64,000 nt of DNA, taken from Pseudodesulfovibrio aespoeensis Aspo-2. GTDB lineage: Bacteria > Desulfobacterota > Desulfovibrionia > Desulfovibrionales > Desulfovibrionaceae. Within the stretch, counting starts at the first letter, position 1. Each line of letters begins with the position of its first letter. The position numbers were made by a program, and so were the translations under genes. Positions 49,532 to 58,409 of this stretch are shown piece by piece. The DNA is taken from the NCBI RefSeq assembly GCF_000176915.2, contig NC_014844.1, positions 1,178,001-1,242,000 of the forward strand. Direction: 5' to 3'. The notes under the pieces are model-generated. The model worked only from the letters and a program-made list of their open reading frames with translations, did no database searches and was not told the DNA's origin.

Positions 49532-50055
49532 GGCGCGTGGCGGTCACATGGAGCAGCGGAACTCTGGGGCAAGGGCGGTCGCTCTCCGAAAGGGCGGAGC
49601 GAAACGGACAGCGGTCGATTCTGAAGAGAAATTCAGAAAATTTTATTGGACAAGTTTTGGCTCTAATGTTTAAAAATACGCGCATTGTGGAATTTGGTTT
49701 CTTGATCTTAAGAGTGGGGCATCAGGTCATGATCACGCTGCGAAAGATGAAATCCGCCACGTCCGGAGTTGCCGGTCGTTCTGTTTCGCGGGCCTGTCCG
49801 GCCCGTGCGTGCGGGTTTTCGGCGCAGGCGGTTTTCTTCAAGGATGCGAATGCGCACCGGCTCGTTTCCCCAGCCGGTTTTTTTATGGCATAGGCATTGT
49901 CCGGAAGCGGCGAGGGAGAGAGCATTGCACGGCAACGTCTCGGATATTCCCCCTCTTCGTTTCGTGTCATCCCGGTCCGTTGCGGACACCCGTGCCGGTT
50001 TTCGTGCGAGTTTGAGGCCGGTTTTATTCGAGGCCCGTCTGCCTGGAGAGTTTGT
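49532..50055. other. 524-bp region before the antiporter operon, no clear gene
   Basis: No convincing protein gene. The first 200 bp become AT-rich around 49625-49690, unlike the flanks. A terminator stands at 49856-49884, more than 320 bp after the binding-protein gene, so a short transcript such as a small RNA or a leader could end here. I could not assign a riboswitch class. Confidence 0.5.
49856..49884 (+). terminator. orphan terminator
   Basis: ACCGGCT / AGCCGGT with a 9-nt loop and a run of seven Ts. There is no gene directly upstream. Confidence 0.75.
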
Positions 50056-50619
50056 ATGGATCAAATGACTGAATCTGTTCGCGTTGTCCGCAAGGGCGCG
50101 CCCAAGGCCGCGGTGTCACGGCGCGGCGATGCCGCCATCAGCTTTGTGCTGCGGTTTCTGCTGCTTTTTGGCACCTGGCTGATCCTGTCGGGCATGTTCG
50201 ACGCCTTCCACATGACCGTTGGCGCTTTTTGCAGCGCCTTTGTGACCTGGATCTCTACGGATATCTTTCCGCCCGAGGTGCGCAGCTTCCGCAAGCTGCG
50301 CGCCCTGTGGCTGCTGGCCCTCTATGTGCCCTGGCTGGTCCTGGAGATTGCCAAATGCAACATGCGCCTGCTCCGGCTGGCCTTCGACCCGCACCTCAAC
50401 GACAAGATATACCCGCGCATCGTCACCTTCAAGACCGTGCTGCGTACCAAGCTGGCCCTGACCTTTCTGGCCAATTCCATCACCATGACGCCCGGCACCA
50501 TCACCGTGTCCATTGATGAGCGCGGCTATGTCTCGGTCCACGCCTTTGACGAAGTGGCTGCCGAGGGCCTGCCCGGCGATATGGAAAAGAAGATCAAGGC
50601 CATATTCGAGGAGTTATGA
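50056..50619 (+). CDS. mnhE: Mrp/Mnh cation:proton antiporter subunit E
   Basis: 187 residues. About 25 basic/soluble N-terminal residues come before the membrane helices; LALTFLANSITMTPGTITVSID is the conserved MnhE stretch. First gene of the antiporter operon. GGAGAG precedes the ATG at 50056. Its stop overlaps the start of mnhF (ATGATGG). Confidence 0.9.
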   Translation: MDQMTESVRVVRKGAPKAAVSRRGDAAISFVLRFLLLFGTWLILSGMFDAFHMTVGAFCSAFVTWISTDIFPPEVRSFRKLRALWLLALYVPWLVLEIAKCNMRLLRLAFDPHLNDKIYPRIVTFKTVLRTKLALTFLANSITMTPGTITVSIDERGYVSVHAFDEVAAEGLPGDMEKKIKAIFEEL

Positions 50620-50897
50620 TGGAATCATTCATCCTGTATTCCGGCGTGTTCCTGGTGGCCATCATGACCATGCCCCTGTATCGCGCCGTGGTTGGCCCGA
50701 CGACGCTGGACCGCCTGATGGGCATGAACGCCATCGGCTCCAAGACCGTGGCCCTTATCGTCATCATCGGGCTGGTCTTCGAGCGTGTGGACATGTTTGT
50801 GGACATTGCACTCGCCTACGCGATGCTGAACTTCATCGCCGTTCTCGCGGCTTCCAGATATCTGCATAAAAGGGGACGCCGGGACACGGCATCCTAA
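50616..50897 (+). CDS. mnhF: Mrp/Mnh antiporter subunit F
   Basis: 93 residues with three membrane helices. YRAVVGPTTLDRLMGMNAIGSK is the MnhF signature. The ATG overlaps the mnhE stop (alternative start at 50619, the next codon). Part of the hetero-oligomeric sodium or potassium/proton exchanger. Confidence 0.9.
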   Translation: MMESFILYSGVFLVAIMTMPLYRAVVGPTTLDRLMGMNAIGSKTVALIVIIGLVFERVDMFVDIALAYAMLNFIAVLAASRYLHKRGRRDTAS

Positions 50898-50917
50898 ACG
50901 TCGGAGGAAGCGACCCC

Positions 50918-51253
50918 ATGGTCCAGATCTTGGTTGTTATTTTGTGTTGCAGCGGAATGCTGCTGTTTGTCGCCGGCATGGTGGGCATTTTGCGGCTGCC
51001 GGATGCCTACACCAGGCTCCACATGGCCGGAATGCTCGACACGCTCGGGCTGCTGACGCTGCTCCTTGGGCTGGTGCTGTATGGCGGGATCCAGGCCACC
51101 CCCATGACCTTGCTGGTGCAGCTCAAGGTGCTCCTGCTCTGGGGGTTCGTCCTGATAACCAGCCCCACGGCGACCCACGCCATGGTTGACGCGGGCGTGC
51201 GCGCAGGGCTCGCACCCTGGGTCCAGACAGACGGCAAGAGGAGGCGCAAATGA
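50918..51253 (+). CDS. mnhG: Mrp/Mnh antiporter subunit G
   Basis: 111 residues with three membrane helices. GILRLPDAYTRLHMAG and LLWGFVLITSPTATHAM are typical MnhG segments. GGAGG lies upstream. It overlaps the next gene by 4 bp (ATGA). Confidence 0.92.
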   Translation: MVQILVVILCCSGMLLFVAGMVGILRLPDAYTRLHMAGMLDTLGLLTLLLGLVLYGGIQATPMTLLVQLKVLLLWGFVLITSPTATHAMVDAGVRAGLAPWVQTDGKRRRK

Positions 51254-51495
51254 TCTGGGAAATCAAACTGCTGGCCCTCATCCTCGTGATCATCTGCGCC
51301 ATCGCGGCGATCAACGTCAAGGATCTGCTGGGGGCCGCCATCATCTTCGGCATCTACAGCTTCATGATGTGCGTCCAGTGGCTGGCCATGGGCGCGGTCG
51401 ATGTGGCCTTCACCGAGGCGTCCATCGGCGCGGGCATCAGCACCGCCCTGATGTTTGCGGCCATTTTCCGGACCACAAGGAGGACCAAAGATTGA
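51250..51495 (+). CDS. MbhD-like (DUF4040) antiporter subunit
   Basis: 81 residues with three membrane helices. VDVAFTEASIGAGISTALMF is the conserved MbhD element. In long MrpA proteins this domain sits near the C-terminus; here it is a separate gene, as in archaeal membrane-bound hydrogenase and group-3 Mrp operons. The gene overlaps mnhG (ATGA) and the next gene (TTGA). Confidence 0.85.
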   Translation: MIWEIKLLALILVIICAIAAINVKDLLGAAIIFGIYSFMMCVQWLAMGAVDVAFTEASIGAGISTALMFAAIFRTTRRTKD

Positions 51496-52325
51496 AAAAG
51501 GCAGCTCTTGTGGCCGTGCTTCTTGCCGGCGCTTTCCTGATTCTGTCCATGGAGAACTTCTCCTCCTGGGGCGATATTGAATCTCCGGCAAGCCGTCATA
51601 TTTCACGGTACTTCATCGAAAAAAGTTACGAGGACACCCATACCCCCAACTTTGTCACAGCCGTTTTGGCCGACTACCGTGGGTTTGATACCATGCTGGA
51701 AACCGTGGTGGTCTTCACTGCGGCCCTGGCCTGTTTCCTCATCGTCCGTCTGCCCAGCGACGTGTGCAAGCCCGGCCTGTTCTACTATCGTCATGCCAGC
51801 ACCGGGCTGGTGGTCCGCAGGCGTCAGGCCTGCGCACTCCCGGATGAGGGCGGCGCGTTCGAGCGCGTGGATTCCGACTGGCCGCCGCACGATGTCGTGG
51901 TCACCACCACCTGTCGGATGATCATCCCTTTCATCCAGCTTTACGCCCTGTATGTGCTCGCGCATGGTCACTACAGTCCGGGCGGCGGTTTTCAGGGCGG
52001 CGTCATATTCGCGGCCAGCTATGTCCTGCTCGCCGTGTCGCACGATCTGCGCACCCTGGTGAACCAGCTGACCGAGCGCTTCACGCATCTGCTTGCGGCT
52101 GCGGGTGTGCTGGTCTACTTCGGCACCGGCCTCCTTGGCTTGGCCAAGGGAGCGAATTTTCTGGATTACGATGCTGTTGCTGACATAATGGGCGTGTCCC
52201 TGGCGAGCGGGCACTCCCTTGGCATCCTGTTCGTCGAAACCGGCGTGGCCATGACCGTGACCGCCGCGCTGGTGATCATCTTCAAACTCCTGTCCTCTCG
52301 CGGGGCGGTCACGGAAGGATTGTAG
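51492..52325 (+). CDS. mnhB: MbhE/MnhB fusion subunit of the antiporter
   Basis: 277 residues. The N-terminal 90 residues fit an MbhE-type region (TPNFVTAVLADYRGFDTMLETVVVF is split by the helix). The C-terminal part is MnhB (GGFQGGVIFAASYVLL, with HYSPGGG). The start is TTG at 51492, overlapping the previous stop, with AGGAGG 8 nt upstream, which strongly favours this start. The two parts are separate proteins or belong to MrpA in other bacteria. Confidence 0.82.
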   Translation: MKKAALVAVLLAGAFLILSMENFSSWGDIESPASRHISRYFIEKSYEDTHTPNFVTAVLADYRGFDTMLETVVVFTAALACFLIVRLPSDVCKPGLFYYRHASTGLVVRRRQACALPDEGGAFERVDSDWPPHDVVVTTTCRMIIPFIQLYALYVLAHGHYSPGGGFQGGVIFAASYVLLAVSHDLRTLVNQLTERFTHLLAAAGVLVYFGTGLLGLAKGANFLDYDAVADIMGVSLASGHSLGILFVETGVAMTVTAALVIIFKLLSSRGAVTEGL

Positions 52326-52329
52326 GCGT

Positions 52330-52719
52330 ATGGAAGACTTCCTGACGCAACTGACATCCAAGTACAACTTCTGGGCCTACATCGTCCTGATGATGATTGG
52401 CCTGTACGCGATGATAGCCAAGGGGAACCTGATCAAGAAGCTGATGGGGCTTGGTATATTTCAGACCGCCATCATGCTCTTCTACGTTGCCATCGGTTCC
52501 AAGGCGGGGGCCACCATACCCATCCTGCTGGATACCCACTCCAAGGAACTGATCGACTTCGCGGACTACATCAACCCCTTGCCCCACGTGCTGATGCTGA
52601 CAGCCATCGTCGTCTCCGTGGCGACACTCGGCGTGGCTCTGGCCCTGGTCCAGCGCATCTTTGATGTGCACGGGACGCTGGAAGAAGATGAAATACTGGA
52701 AAAAATCAAGAATCCATAG
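52330..52719 (+). CDS. mnhC: Mrp/Mnh antiporter subunit C (NuoK-like)
   Basis: 129 residues with three membrane helices. The pattern GLYAMIAKGNLIKKLMGLGIFQTAIMLFYV and LPHVLMLTAIVVSVATLGVALAL is characteristic of MnhC/NuoK. The C-terminus is acidic (EEDEILEKIKN). It lies 4 bp after mnhB and 2 bp before mnhD. Confidence 0.92.
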   Translation: MEDFLTQLTSKYNFWAYIVLMMIGLYAMIAKGNLIKKLMGLGIFQTAIMLFYVAIGSKAGATIPILLDTHSKELIDFADYINPLPHVLMLTAIVVSVATLGVALALVQRIFDVHGTLEEDEILEKIKNP

Positions 52720-52721
52720 CC

Positions 52722-54176
52722 ATGCATGATGTAGTCCTGACCCTCCTCCCGTTGCTTCTTGGAGCGTTCCTCGCCACCCTGGCGGGCTGGACGCGGAGCG
52801 TGCTCGCCTATCCCGTGGGTGCCATCGCTCTCCTGACATCCTTCGGCTTTGCCGTGAAACTCCTGTGCAGCGTCCTGGCGCACGGGACCGCGACATACCT
52901 GCTTGGCGGATGGTCCCCCCCGTGGGGCATCGTCTTTGTCGTGGATACGTTCAGCGCGGGCATGCTCGTGCTGATCTCGGCGTCGGCGCTGTTCACCTTC
53001 CTCGCCTTCAGGGCCGAGATCCTCGACCATTTCGCCGAGAAGTCGGCGGCTTTTGTGGCCCTGTTCATGCTCACGGTGGCCGGGCACATGGGCATCGTCG
53101 CCACCGGCGACCTGTTCAACCTGTACGTCCTCATCGAGGTCGCAGCCTTGAGCGGCTACGCGCTCCTCGGTTTCGGGACCGGGCGCTCCCCGCTGGCGAG
53201 CCTCAACTACCTGTGCATCGGGTCGGTGGGCGCTTCGTTCTATCTGCTTGGCGTCGGCTATCTCTACATGCTGACCGGCTCGCTGAACATGGCCGATCTG
53301 GCCCGGATCATCGCGGCCTCGCCGGTTACGGTGTCCATGCACGGGGCTGTGGGCGTGATCCTGCTCGGCCTGTGGGTGAAGATGGCGCTGTTCCCGTTCC
53401 ACGGCTGGCTGCCCGGCGCCTATGGAATGACATCCCCGGTGTCGGCCACGCTCATGGCGCCGCTGACCACCAAGGTCATGGTGTATGTGGTCATCCGCAT
53501 TCTCATCAGCGTGCTCCCCGGTGCCTCCATACCGGACGCCATCCCCGCAGTGGCCGTGACCCTGGCCACCGCCGCCATTTTCGTGGGGTCTGTCATGGCC
53601 TTCCGGCAGACAGACCAGCGCCGCATGCTCGCCTACATCCTGGTGGCCGAGGTGGGCTACATGGTCGGCGGCGTGTTCATCGGCAACCGCACGGCCATGA
53701 CCGGGGCCATGTTGCACGTCTTCGCCGACTCGCTCATGACCCTGACCCTGTTCATGGCCGTGGGCAGCATCGCCCGCCAGCGCGGCGAGATGACCCTTGG
53801 CAACCTGAGCGGGCTCTTCAGGACCATGCCCTTCACCATGGCCGCCTTTGTCCTTGGGGCCATGTCCATGATCGGCGTGCCGCCCCTGTTCGGCTTCTTC
53901 AGCAAGTGGTACCTGCTCTCCGGCGCACTGGCGTCCGGTCAGTATGTGTTCATGGCCGGTCTGCTGGTGTCGAGCCTGGTCAACGTGGTCCTCTTCTTCC
54001 GGCTCTTCGAGACGGCCTTTTTCGATGCGCCCGGGGAGTCTGTCCGGGACATCGAGCATTGGAGTCGCGTGACGCCGCTGGCGATTGTCGCCGTGCTGCT
54101 TATTGTGGCCGGGCTTTCGAGCGGTCTGATCGTGGACCGGCTCATCGCCGGAATCATCCCCGCAAGCCTCATCTAG
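52722..54176 (+). CDS. mnhD: NuoL/M/N-like antiporter subunit D (first copy)
   Basis: 484 residues with about fourteen membrane helices. FPFHGWLPGAYGMTSPVSATL and FRQTDQRRMLAYILVAEVGYM are the proton-channel segments with the conserved lysine/glutamate chain. Belongs to the proton-translocating antiporter module shared with complex I. Confidence 0.92.
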   Translation: MHDVVLTLLPLLLGAFLATLAGWTRSVLAYPVGAIALLTSFGFAVKLLCSVLAHGTATYLLGGWSPPWGIVFVVDTFSAGMLVLISASALFTFLAFRAEILDHFAEKSAAFVALFMLTVAGHMGIVATGDLFNLYVLIEVAALSGYALLGFGTGRSPLASLNYLCIGSVGASFYLLGVGYLYMLTGSLNMADLARIIAASPVTVSMHGAVGVILLGLWVKMALFPFHGWLPGAYGMTSPVSATLMAPLTTKVMVYVVIRILISVLPGASIPDAIPAVAVTLATAAIFVGSVMAFRQTDQRRMLAYILVAEVGYMVGGVFIGNRTAMTGAMLHVFADSLMTLTLFMAVGSIARQRGEMTLGNLSGLFRTMPFTMAAFVLGAMSMIGVPPLFGFFSKWYLLSGALASGQYVFMAGLLVSSLVNVVLFFRLFETAFFDAPGESVRDIEHWSRVTPLAIVAVLLIVAGLSSGLIVDRLIAGIIPASLI

Positions 54177-54189
54177 CCGGAGAAGTCAC

Positions 54190-55653
54190 ATGTATTCCAT
54201 ATACTCGATCCAGCCCCTTCTCGCAGTGGCCGCCCCTCTGCTGGCGGTCCCCGGCATCATCTCGGCGCGCACGCCCAACATCCGCGAGGCGTGGTCCTTT
54301 GCGGCGGCGCTGCTGCTGCTGGCGCTTCTGGCCTGCATGGTCCCGGCGGTGCTGGCCGGGCACACCTACACCTGGGTTCTGGCCGAGGTTCTGCCCGGCG
54401 CGCCCATCGCCTTCCGCGTCGATGCCTTTGGCATGCTCTTCGCCCTGGTCTCCTCCAGTCTGTGGGTGGTGACCACGGTCTATTCCATTGGCTACATGCG
54501 CGCCAAGAACGAGCATGCCCAGACCCGCTTCTTCGGCTATTTCGCAAGCTCCATCTTCTGCGCGGTGGGCGTGGCCTTCTCGGCCAACCTGCTGACCATG
54601 TACCTGTTCTACGAGCTGCTTTCCTTCTCCACATACCCGCTGGTGGCGCATCACCAGAACGAGGAGAGCCGCAAGGCCGGGCGCAAATACCTCGGCTTCA
54701 TCGTGGGCACCTCCATCGGGCTGGTGCTCCCGGCCATGGTCGCGGTGCACCACTTCACCGGCAGCCTCGATTTCGCCTCGGGCGGCATCGCCCTGGGCGC
54801 TGCGGACTCCACGACCCTGACCGTGCTGCTCTGCCTGCTGCTTTTCGGCTTTGCCAAGGCGGCCCTCATGCCGGTCCACGTCTGGCTCCCGGCGGCCATG
54901 GTCGCGCCCACGCCGGTCAGTTCGCTGCTCCATGCCGTGGCCGTGGTCAAGGTCGGCGCGTTCTGCATCATGCGCGTGGTCACGGGCACCTTTGGCGTGG
55001 AGACGCTCCAGGCCCTGCATCTCAACGATGTCATCACCGGCGTGGCGGCGGTGACCATGCTGGCGGCGTCGCTGATCGCCCTGTCCCAGGACGGGCTGAA
55101 GCGGCGGCTGGCCTACTCCACCATCGGCCAGCTCTCCTACATCGTGCTGGGCGCGGGGTTGATGACCACTGCCGGGCTGACCGGCGGCATGCTGCACATC
55201 TCCATGCACGCCTTTGGCAAGATCACGCTCTTCTTCTGCGCCGGAGCCATTTATGTGGCCACGGGCGAGAAATACATCAGCCGTCTCAACGGCATCGGCT
55301 ACCGCATGCCCTGGACCATGACCGCATTCCTCATCGGGTCTTTGTCCATCATCGGCATCCCGCCCACGGGCGGGTTCCTGAGCAAGTGGTATCTGCTCAA
55401 CGGGTGCATCGGGTCAGGTCAGTGGGTGCTCGCCCTGGTCCTGCTCGTCAGCTCGCTGCTCAACGCGGCCTACTTCCTGCCCATCGTCTACCGGGCGTGG
55501 TTCTGCGCCCCTGATCAGGCCCAGCACTCCGGGCCGGTGCGCGAGGCCCCGCTGGCGTGCATCGTGCCGCCGCTGATCACTGCGGGCATTTCCGTGATCC
55601 TGTTCTTCTATCCTTACCCGTTCCTGAATTTGGCCCGACTGGCCGCCAACTAG
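54190..55653 (+). CDS. NuoL/M/N-like antiporter subunit D (second copy)
   Basis: 487 residues with about fourteen membrane helices. YSIGYMRAKNEHAQTRFFGYF, MPVHVWLPAAMVAPTPVSSLLHAVAVVKVG and SQDGLKRRLAYSTIGQLSYI are typical of the family; the last region is close to NuoM/MrpD. It follows the first D gene by 13 bp. Two or more such subunits in one operon increase the number of ion paths. Confidence 0.9.
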   Translation: MYSIYSIQPLLAVAAPLLAVPGIISARTPNIREAWSFAAALLLLALLACMVPAVLAGHTYTWVLAEVLPGAPIAFRVDAFGMLFALVSSSLWVVTTVYSIGYMRAKNEHAQTRFFGYFASSIFCAVGVAFSANLLTMYLFYELLSFSTYPLVAHHQNEESRKAGRKYLGFIVGTSIGLVLPAMVAVHHFTGSLDFASGGIALGAADSTTLTVLLCLLLFGFAKAALMPVHVWLPAAMVAPTPVSSLLHAVAVVKVGAFCIMRVVTGTFGVETLQALHLNDVITGVAAVTMLAASLIALSQDGLKRRLAYSTIGQLSYIVLGAGLMTTAGLTGGMLHISMHAFGKITLFFCAGAIYVATGEKYISRLNGIGYRMPWTMTAFLIGSLSIIGIPPTGGFLSKWYLLNGCIGSGQWVLALVLLVSSLLNAAYFLPIVYRAWFCAPDQAQHSGPVREAPLACIVPPLITAGISVILFFYPYPFLNLARLAAN

Positions 55654-55661
55654 GAGTTGCG

Positions 55662-55913
55662 ATGAGCAAGAAAAAGGAATTCGACTTCTTTGACCGGCCA
55701 AAGACAAGGCGCATGCTCTGGATCGCTCTCTGGGGCAGTTGCGGGCTGACCGTGGCCTTGCAGTTCTTCGCCTCGCCCGAACCGCATTTCGGCTTTGACG
55801 ACTTCTTTGGTTTCAACGCCCTGTTCGGGTTCGTTGCGTGCTCTGTTCTGATCCTGGTCGCCAAGGGTCTGGGCTTTATCCTGAAGAGAAACACGGACTA
55901 TTATGATGACTAG
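55662..55913 (+). CDS. small two-helix membrane protein of the antiporter operon
   Basis: 83 residues, two membrane helices (about 18-36 and 50-72) between charged ends (MSKKKEFDFFD... KRNTDYYDD). No named family recognised. AGGAG precedes the ATG, 8 bp after the previous stop, and its end overlaps the next start (ATGATGACTAG). Possibly an assembly or accessory subunit. Confidence 0.78.
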   Translation: MSKKKEFDFFDRPKTRRMLWIALWGSCGLTVALQFFASPEPHFGFDDFFGFNALFGFVACSVLILVAKGLGFILKRNTDYYDD

Positions 55914-57669
55914 CATTCACCCGATCCTCGCCTATCTGGGAGCCGCTGCGCTGCTTCCGCTGTTCACCGGAGCGTGGCGCAACCGCATGGTTCTGGCCGC
56001 AGCCGCCGTCGGTCTGCTCATCGTGCACAACCTCCCGTCAGGCACCCTGGCCACGGCCAATTTTCTCGGCATGGACCTCGTCCTCATGCGCGTGGACGGC
56101 CTGAGCCGGGTGTTCGGGTACATCTTCTGCCTCAACTCGGTCTTTGCCTTCCTCTTTGCCTACAAGCTCAATGACGTGCGCCAGCAACTGGCGGCCCTGT
56201 TCTACATCGGCTCGGCCCTGGGGGCGGTGTTCGCCGGAGACCTGATCACCCTGTACGTATTCTGGGAGATCATGGCCATAGCGTCCACCTTCCTGATCCT
56301 GGCCCGCAAGACCAAGCTTTCGTCCGGGGCGGGATTCCGCTACGTGCTCGTCCATCTTTTCGGCGGGCTGTGCATGCTGGTGGGCATCATCGTCCATATC
56401 CAGACCACGGGCTCCATCGCCTTTACCTCGCTGGCCCCCAGCCTGGGCAGCTGGCTCATCCTGCTCGGCGTGCTGGTCAACGCGTCCGCCTTCCCCTTTG
56501 CCAGCTGGCTTTCGGATTCCTATCCCGAGGCCACAGTCACCGGCGGCGTCATCCTCTCGGCCTACACCACCAAGACGGCGGTCTACGCGCTCCTGCGCGC
56601 CTTCCCCGGCTGGGAAATCCTCATCGTCATCGGCTGCCTGATGGCCGTTTACGGCATCATCTACGCCCTGCTCGAAAACGACATGCGCCGCATCCTGGCC
56701 TATTCCATCACCAACCAGGTGGGCTTCATGGTCACGGGCGCGGGCATCGGCACGGCCATGGCCATCAACGGCGCGGCAGCCCACGCGTTTTGCCACATCA
56801 TTTACAAATCGCTCCTGTGGATGTCTGCGGGCGCGGTGCTGGCCGCCACGGGCAAGAGCAAATGCACGGAACTCGGCGGACTCCACAAGACCATGCCGTT
56901 GACGTTGCTGCTCGGACTCGTCGGGGCGCTGGCCATATCGTCATTCCCCGGCACCAGCGGCTTCACCAGCAAGAGCATGATCATCCAGGCCGCTGCCAAC
57001 GAGCATCTGACCTGGGTGCTGATGATCCTTGAGATCGCTTCGGCGGGCGTGTTCCTGCACGCGGGCATCAAATTCCCGTACTTCGTCTTCTTTGCCAAGG
57101 ACAAGGGGCTGCGGCCTCCCGAGGCGCCCAGGCACATGCTCCTGGCCATGGCCGGGCTGGCCTTCCTGTGCATCGCCCTGGGCGTTTACCCCCAGCCGCT
57201 GTACGCCATCCTGCCCTTTGACGTGGGCGGGTTCGACGTCTACAAGGGGGGCAAGGTCGTGGCGCAGCTCCAGCTGCTCCTGTTCTCGGCCCTGGTCTTC
57301 TTCCTCATGCTGCCGCTGCTCAAGCGGACCGACACCATCGCCCTTGAAACCGACTGGTTCTACAGGCGCGGCGGGCGGCTGTTTTATCAGGCCGTGTCCG
57401 CATTCTTCAATGGGCTGAACGACATGGCCGCCAAGGTCGCTGGCCGCGCGGTTCACGGGTTCGCCGAGTTCTGCCGGAACTTGCCTGAGCGGGCCTTGTT
57501 CCTGCTGACCGCGCTCAATCCTGATTTTTGGACCAGTGGCACGACCGTCAATGCCGCGCTCAGGATGAAGCAGATCAGGGATTCCCTCGACGCGGGAGCC
57601 CTGCCTGTGGGCGGTTCGCTGATTGCTGTCACTCTCGGGCTGGCTGTCCTTTTAGGCCTGGTCTTGTAA
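55903..57669 (+). CDS. NuoL/M/N-like antiporter subunit (MrpA-type core without C-terminal extension)
   Basis: 588 residues with about sixteen membrane helices. FASWLSDSYPEATVTGGVIL, LLENDMRRILAYSITNQVGFM and PGTSGFTSKSMII carry the conserved proton-path residues. The long MbhD/MbhE extension of classical MrpA is missing; it is supplied by the two genes upstream. A C-terminal extra helix region follows. It overlaps the small gene by 11 bp and closes the operon. Confidence 0.88.
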   Translation: MMTSIHPILAYLGAAALLPLFTGAWRNRMVLAAAAVGLLIVHNLPSGTLATANFLGMDLVLMRVDGLSRVFGYIFCLNSVFAFLFAYKLNDVRQQLAALFYIGSALGAVFAGDLITLYVFWEIMAIASTFLILARKTKLSSGAGFRYVLVHLFGGLCMLVGIIVHIQTTGSIAFTSLAPSLGSWLILLGVLVNASAFPFASWLSDSYPEATVTGGVILSAYTTKTAVYALLRAFPGWEILIVIGCLMAVYGIIYALLENDMRRILAYSITNQVGFMVTGAGIGTAMAINGAAAHAFCHIIYKSLLWMSAGAVLAATGKSKCTELGGLHKTMPLTLLLGLVGALAISSFPGTSGFTSKSMIIQAAANEHLTWVLMILEIASAGVFLHAGIKFPYFVFFAKDKGLRPPEAPRHMLLAMAGLAFLCIALGVYPQPLYAILPFDVGGFDVYKGGKVVAQLQLLLFSALVFFLMLPLLKRTDTIALETDWFYRRGGRLFYQAVSAFFNGLNDMAAKVAGRAVHGFAEFCRNLPERALFLLTALNPDFWTSGTTVNAALRMKQIRDSLDAGALPVGGSLIAVTLGLAVLLGLVL

Positions 57670-57688
57670 TTATCCTGGAGGTTTGATC

Positions 57689-58165
57689 ATGAAGTCTTTG
57701 AATAGCAGCCAGTTCAATATTCTCGAAAACGTCTCGGAGGAGCTGATCGAAAGGCTCCGGCGCGAGGTCCAGCCCAAGGACTACGCCAAGGGGGAGGTCG
57801 TCTACCAGAAAGGCGACCCGGCGGATAATTTCTACTTTCTCCTGAAGGGCAAGGCGCAACTCCAAGTGGAGAACAAGGAAGGGGTGACCGTCATCCTCGG
57901 CGTGATCAAGGTCGGGTACTGCTTTGGCATGACCGCCCTGTTTCCCGAGCAGTCCAGGCAGCATTCCGTGGTCTGCGATGACGCCTGCCGGGTGGCTGTC
58001 ATCTCTGGCAGCGACCTTCGCGCCATCCTGGAGTCCGAGGACAAGATCGGGCTGCCCTTGCTCTGGAATCTGTTTCATCTGCTCAAGGACCGGCTCGATC
58101 TGCGCACAGATCAGCTTGTGCAGGTGCTCGCCTCGCATCCCGATGTGAGCAAGCTTGGCATCTGA
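57689..58165 (+). CDS. stand-alone cyclic-nucleotide-binding-fold protein
   Basis: 158 residues: one CRP-type beta-roll with a C-terminal helix but no helix-turn-helix. The phosphate-binding cassette reads FGMTALFPEQSRQHSV; the glutamate that normally follows FG is Met81, while Arg90 is kept, so cAMP binding is doubtful. It lies 19 bp after the last antiporter gene, with GGAGG upstream, so it may regulate or modify the antiporter. Its ligand is unknown. Confidence 0.85.
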   Translation: MKSLNSSQFNILENVSEELIERLRREVQPKDYAKGEVVYQKGDPADNFYFLLKGKAQLQVENKEGVTVILGVIKVGYCFGMTALFPEQSRQHSVVCDDACRVAVISGSDLRAILESEDKIGLPLLWNLFHLLKDRLDLRTDQLVQVLASHPDVSKLGI

Positions 58166-58290
58166 CCGATCGCTGGCGAGTGAACCCGACGGCATGTCCC
58201 CACGGTCTTGCTGTTTGGCGAAGCAGGCTTTGCCTGTGCGCTTCAGACGCGAGGTCGGGCAATGGCCTGGGGATGATCAGGAATGCAGGA

Positions 58291-58318
58291 AGCAGGGCTG
58301 CGGCCCTGCTTTTTGTTG
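58291..58318 (+). terminator. terminator of the antiporter operon
   Basis: Perfect 8-bp stem AGCAGGGC / GCCCTGCT with a TGCG loop followed by TTTTTGTTG (first T from the stem). Confidence 0.8.
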
Positions 58319-58409
58319 TCACGCGTCTCAGGGGTGAGGCGTGATGCTGTCGGCCCGAGTGCGGGCGGCTGGATTTCATTGTTTTTTGCCGATGAGCTTG
58401 GGAGGCGCC

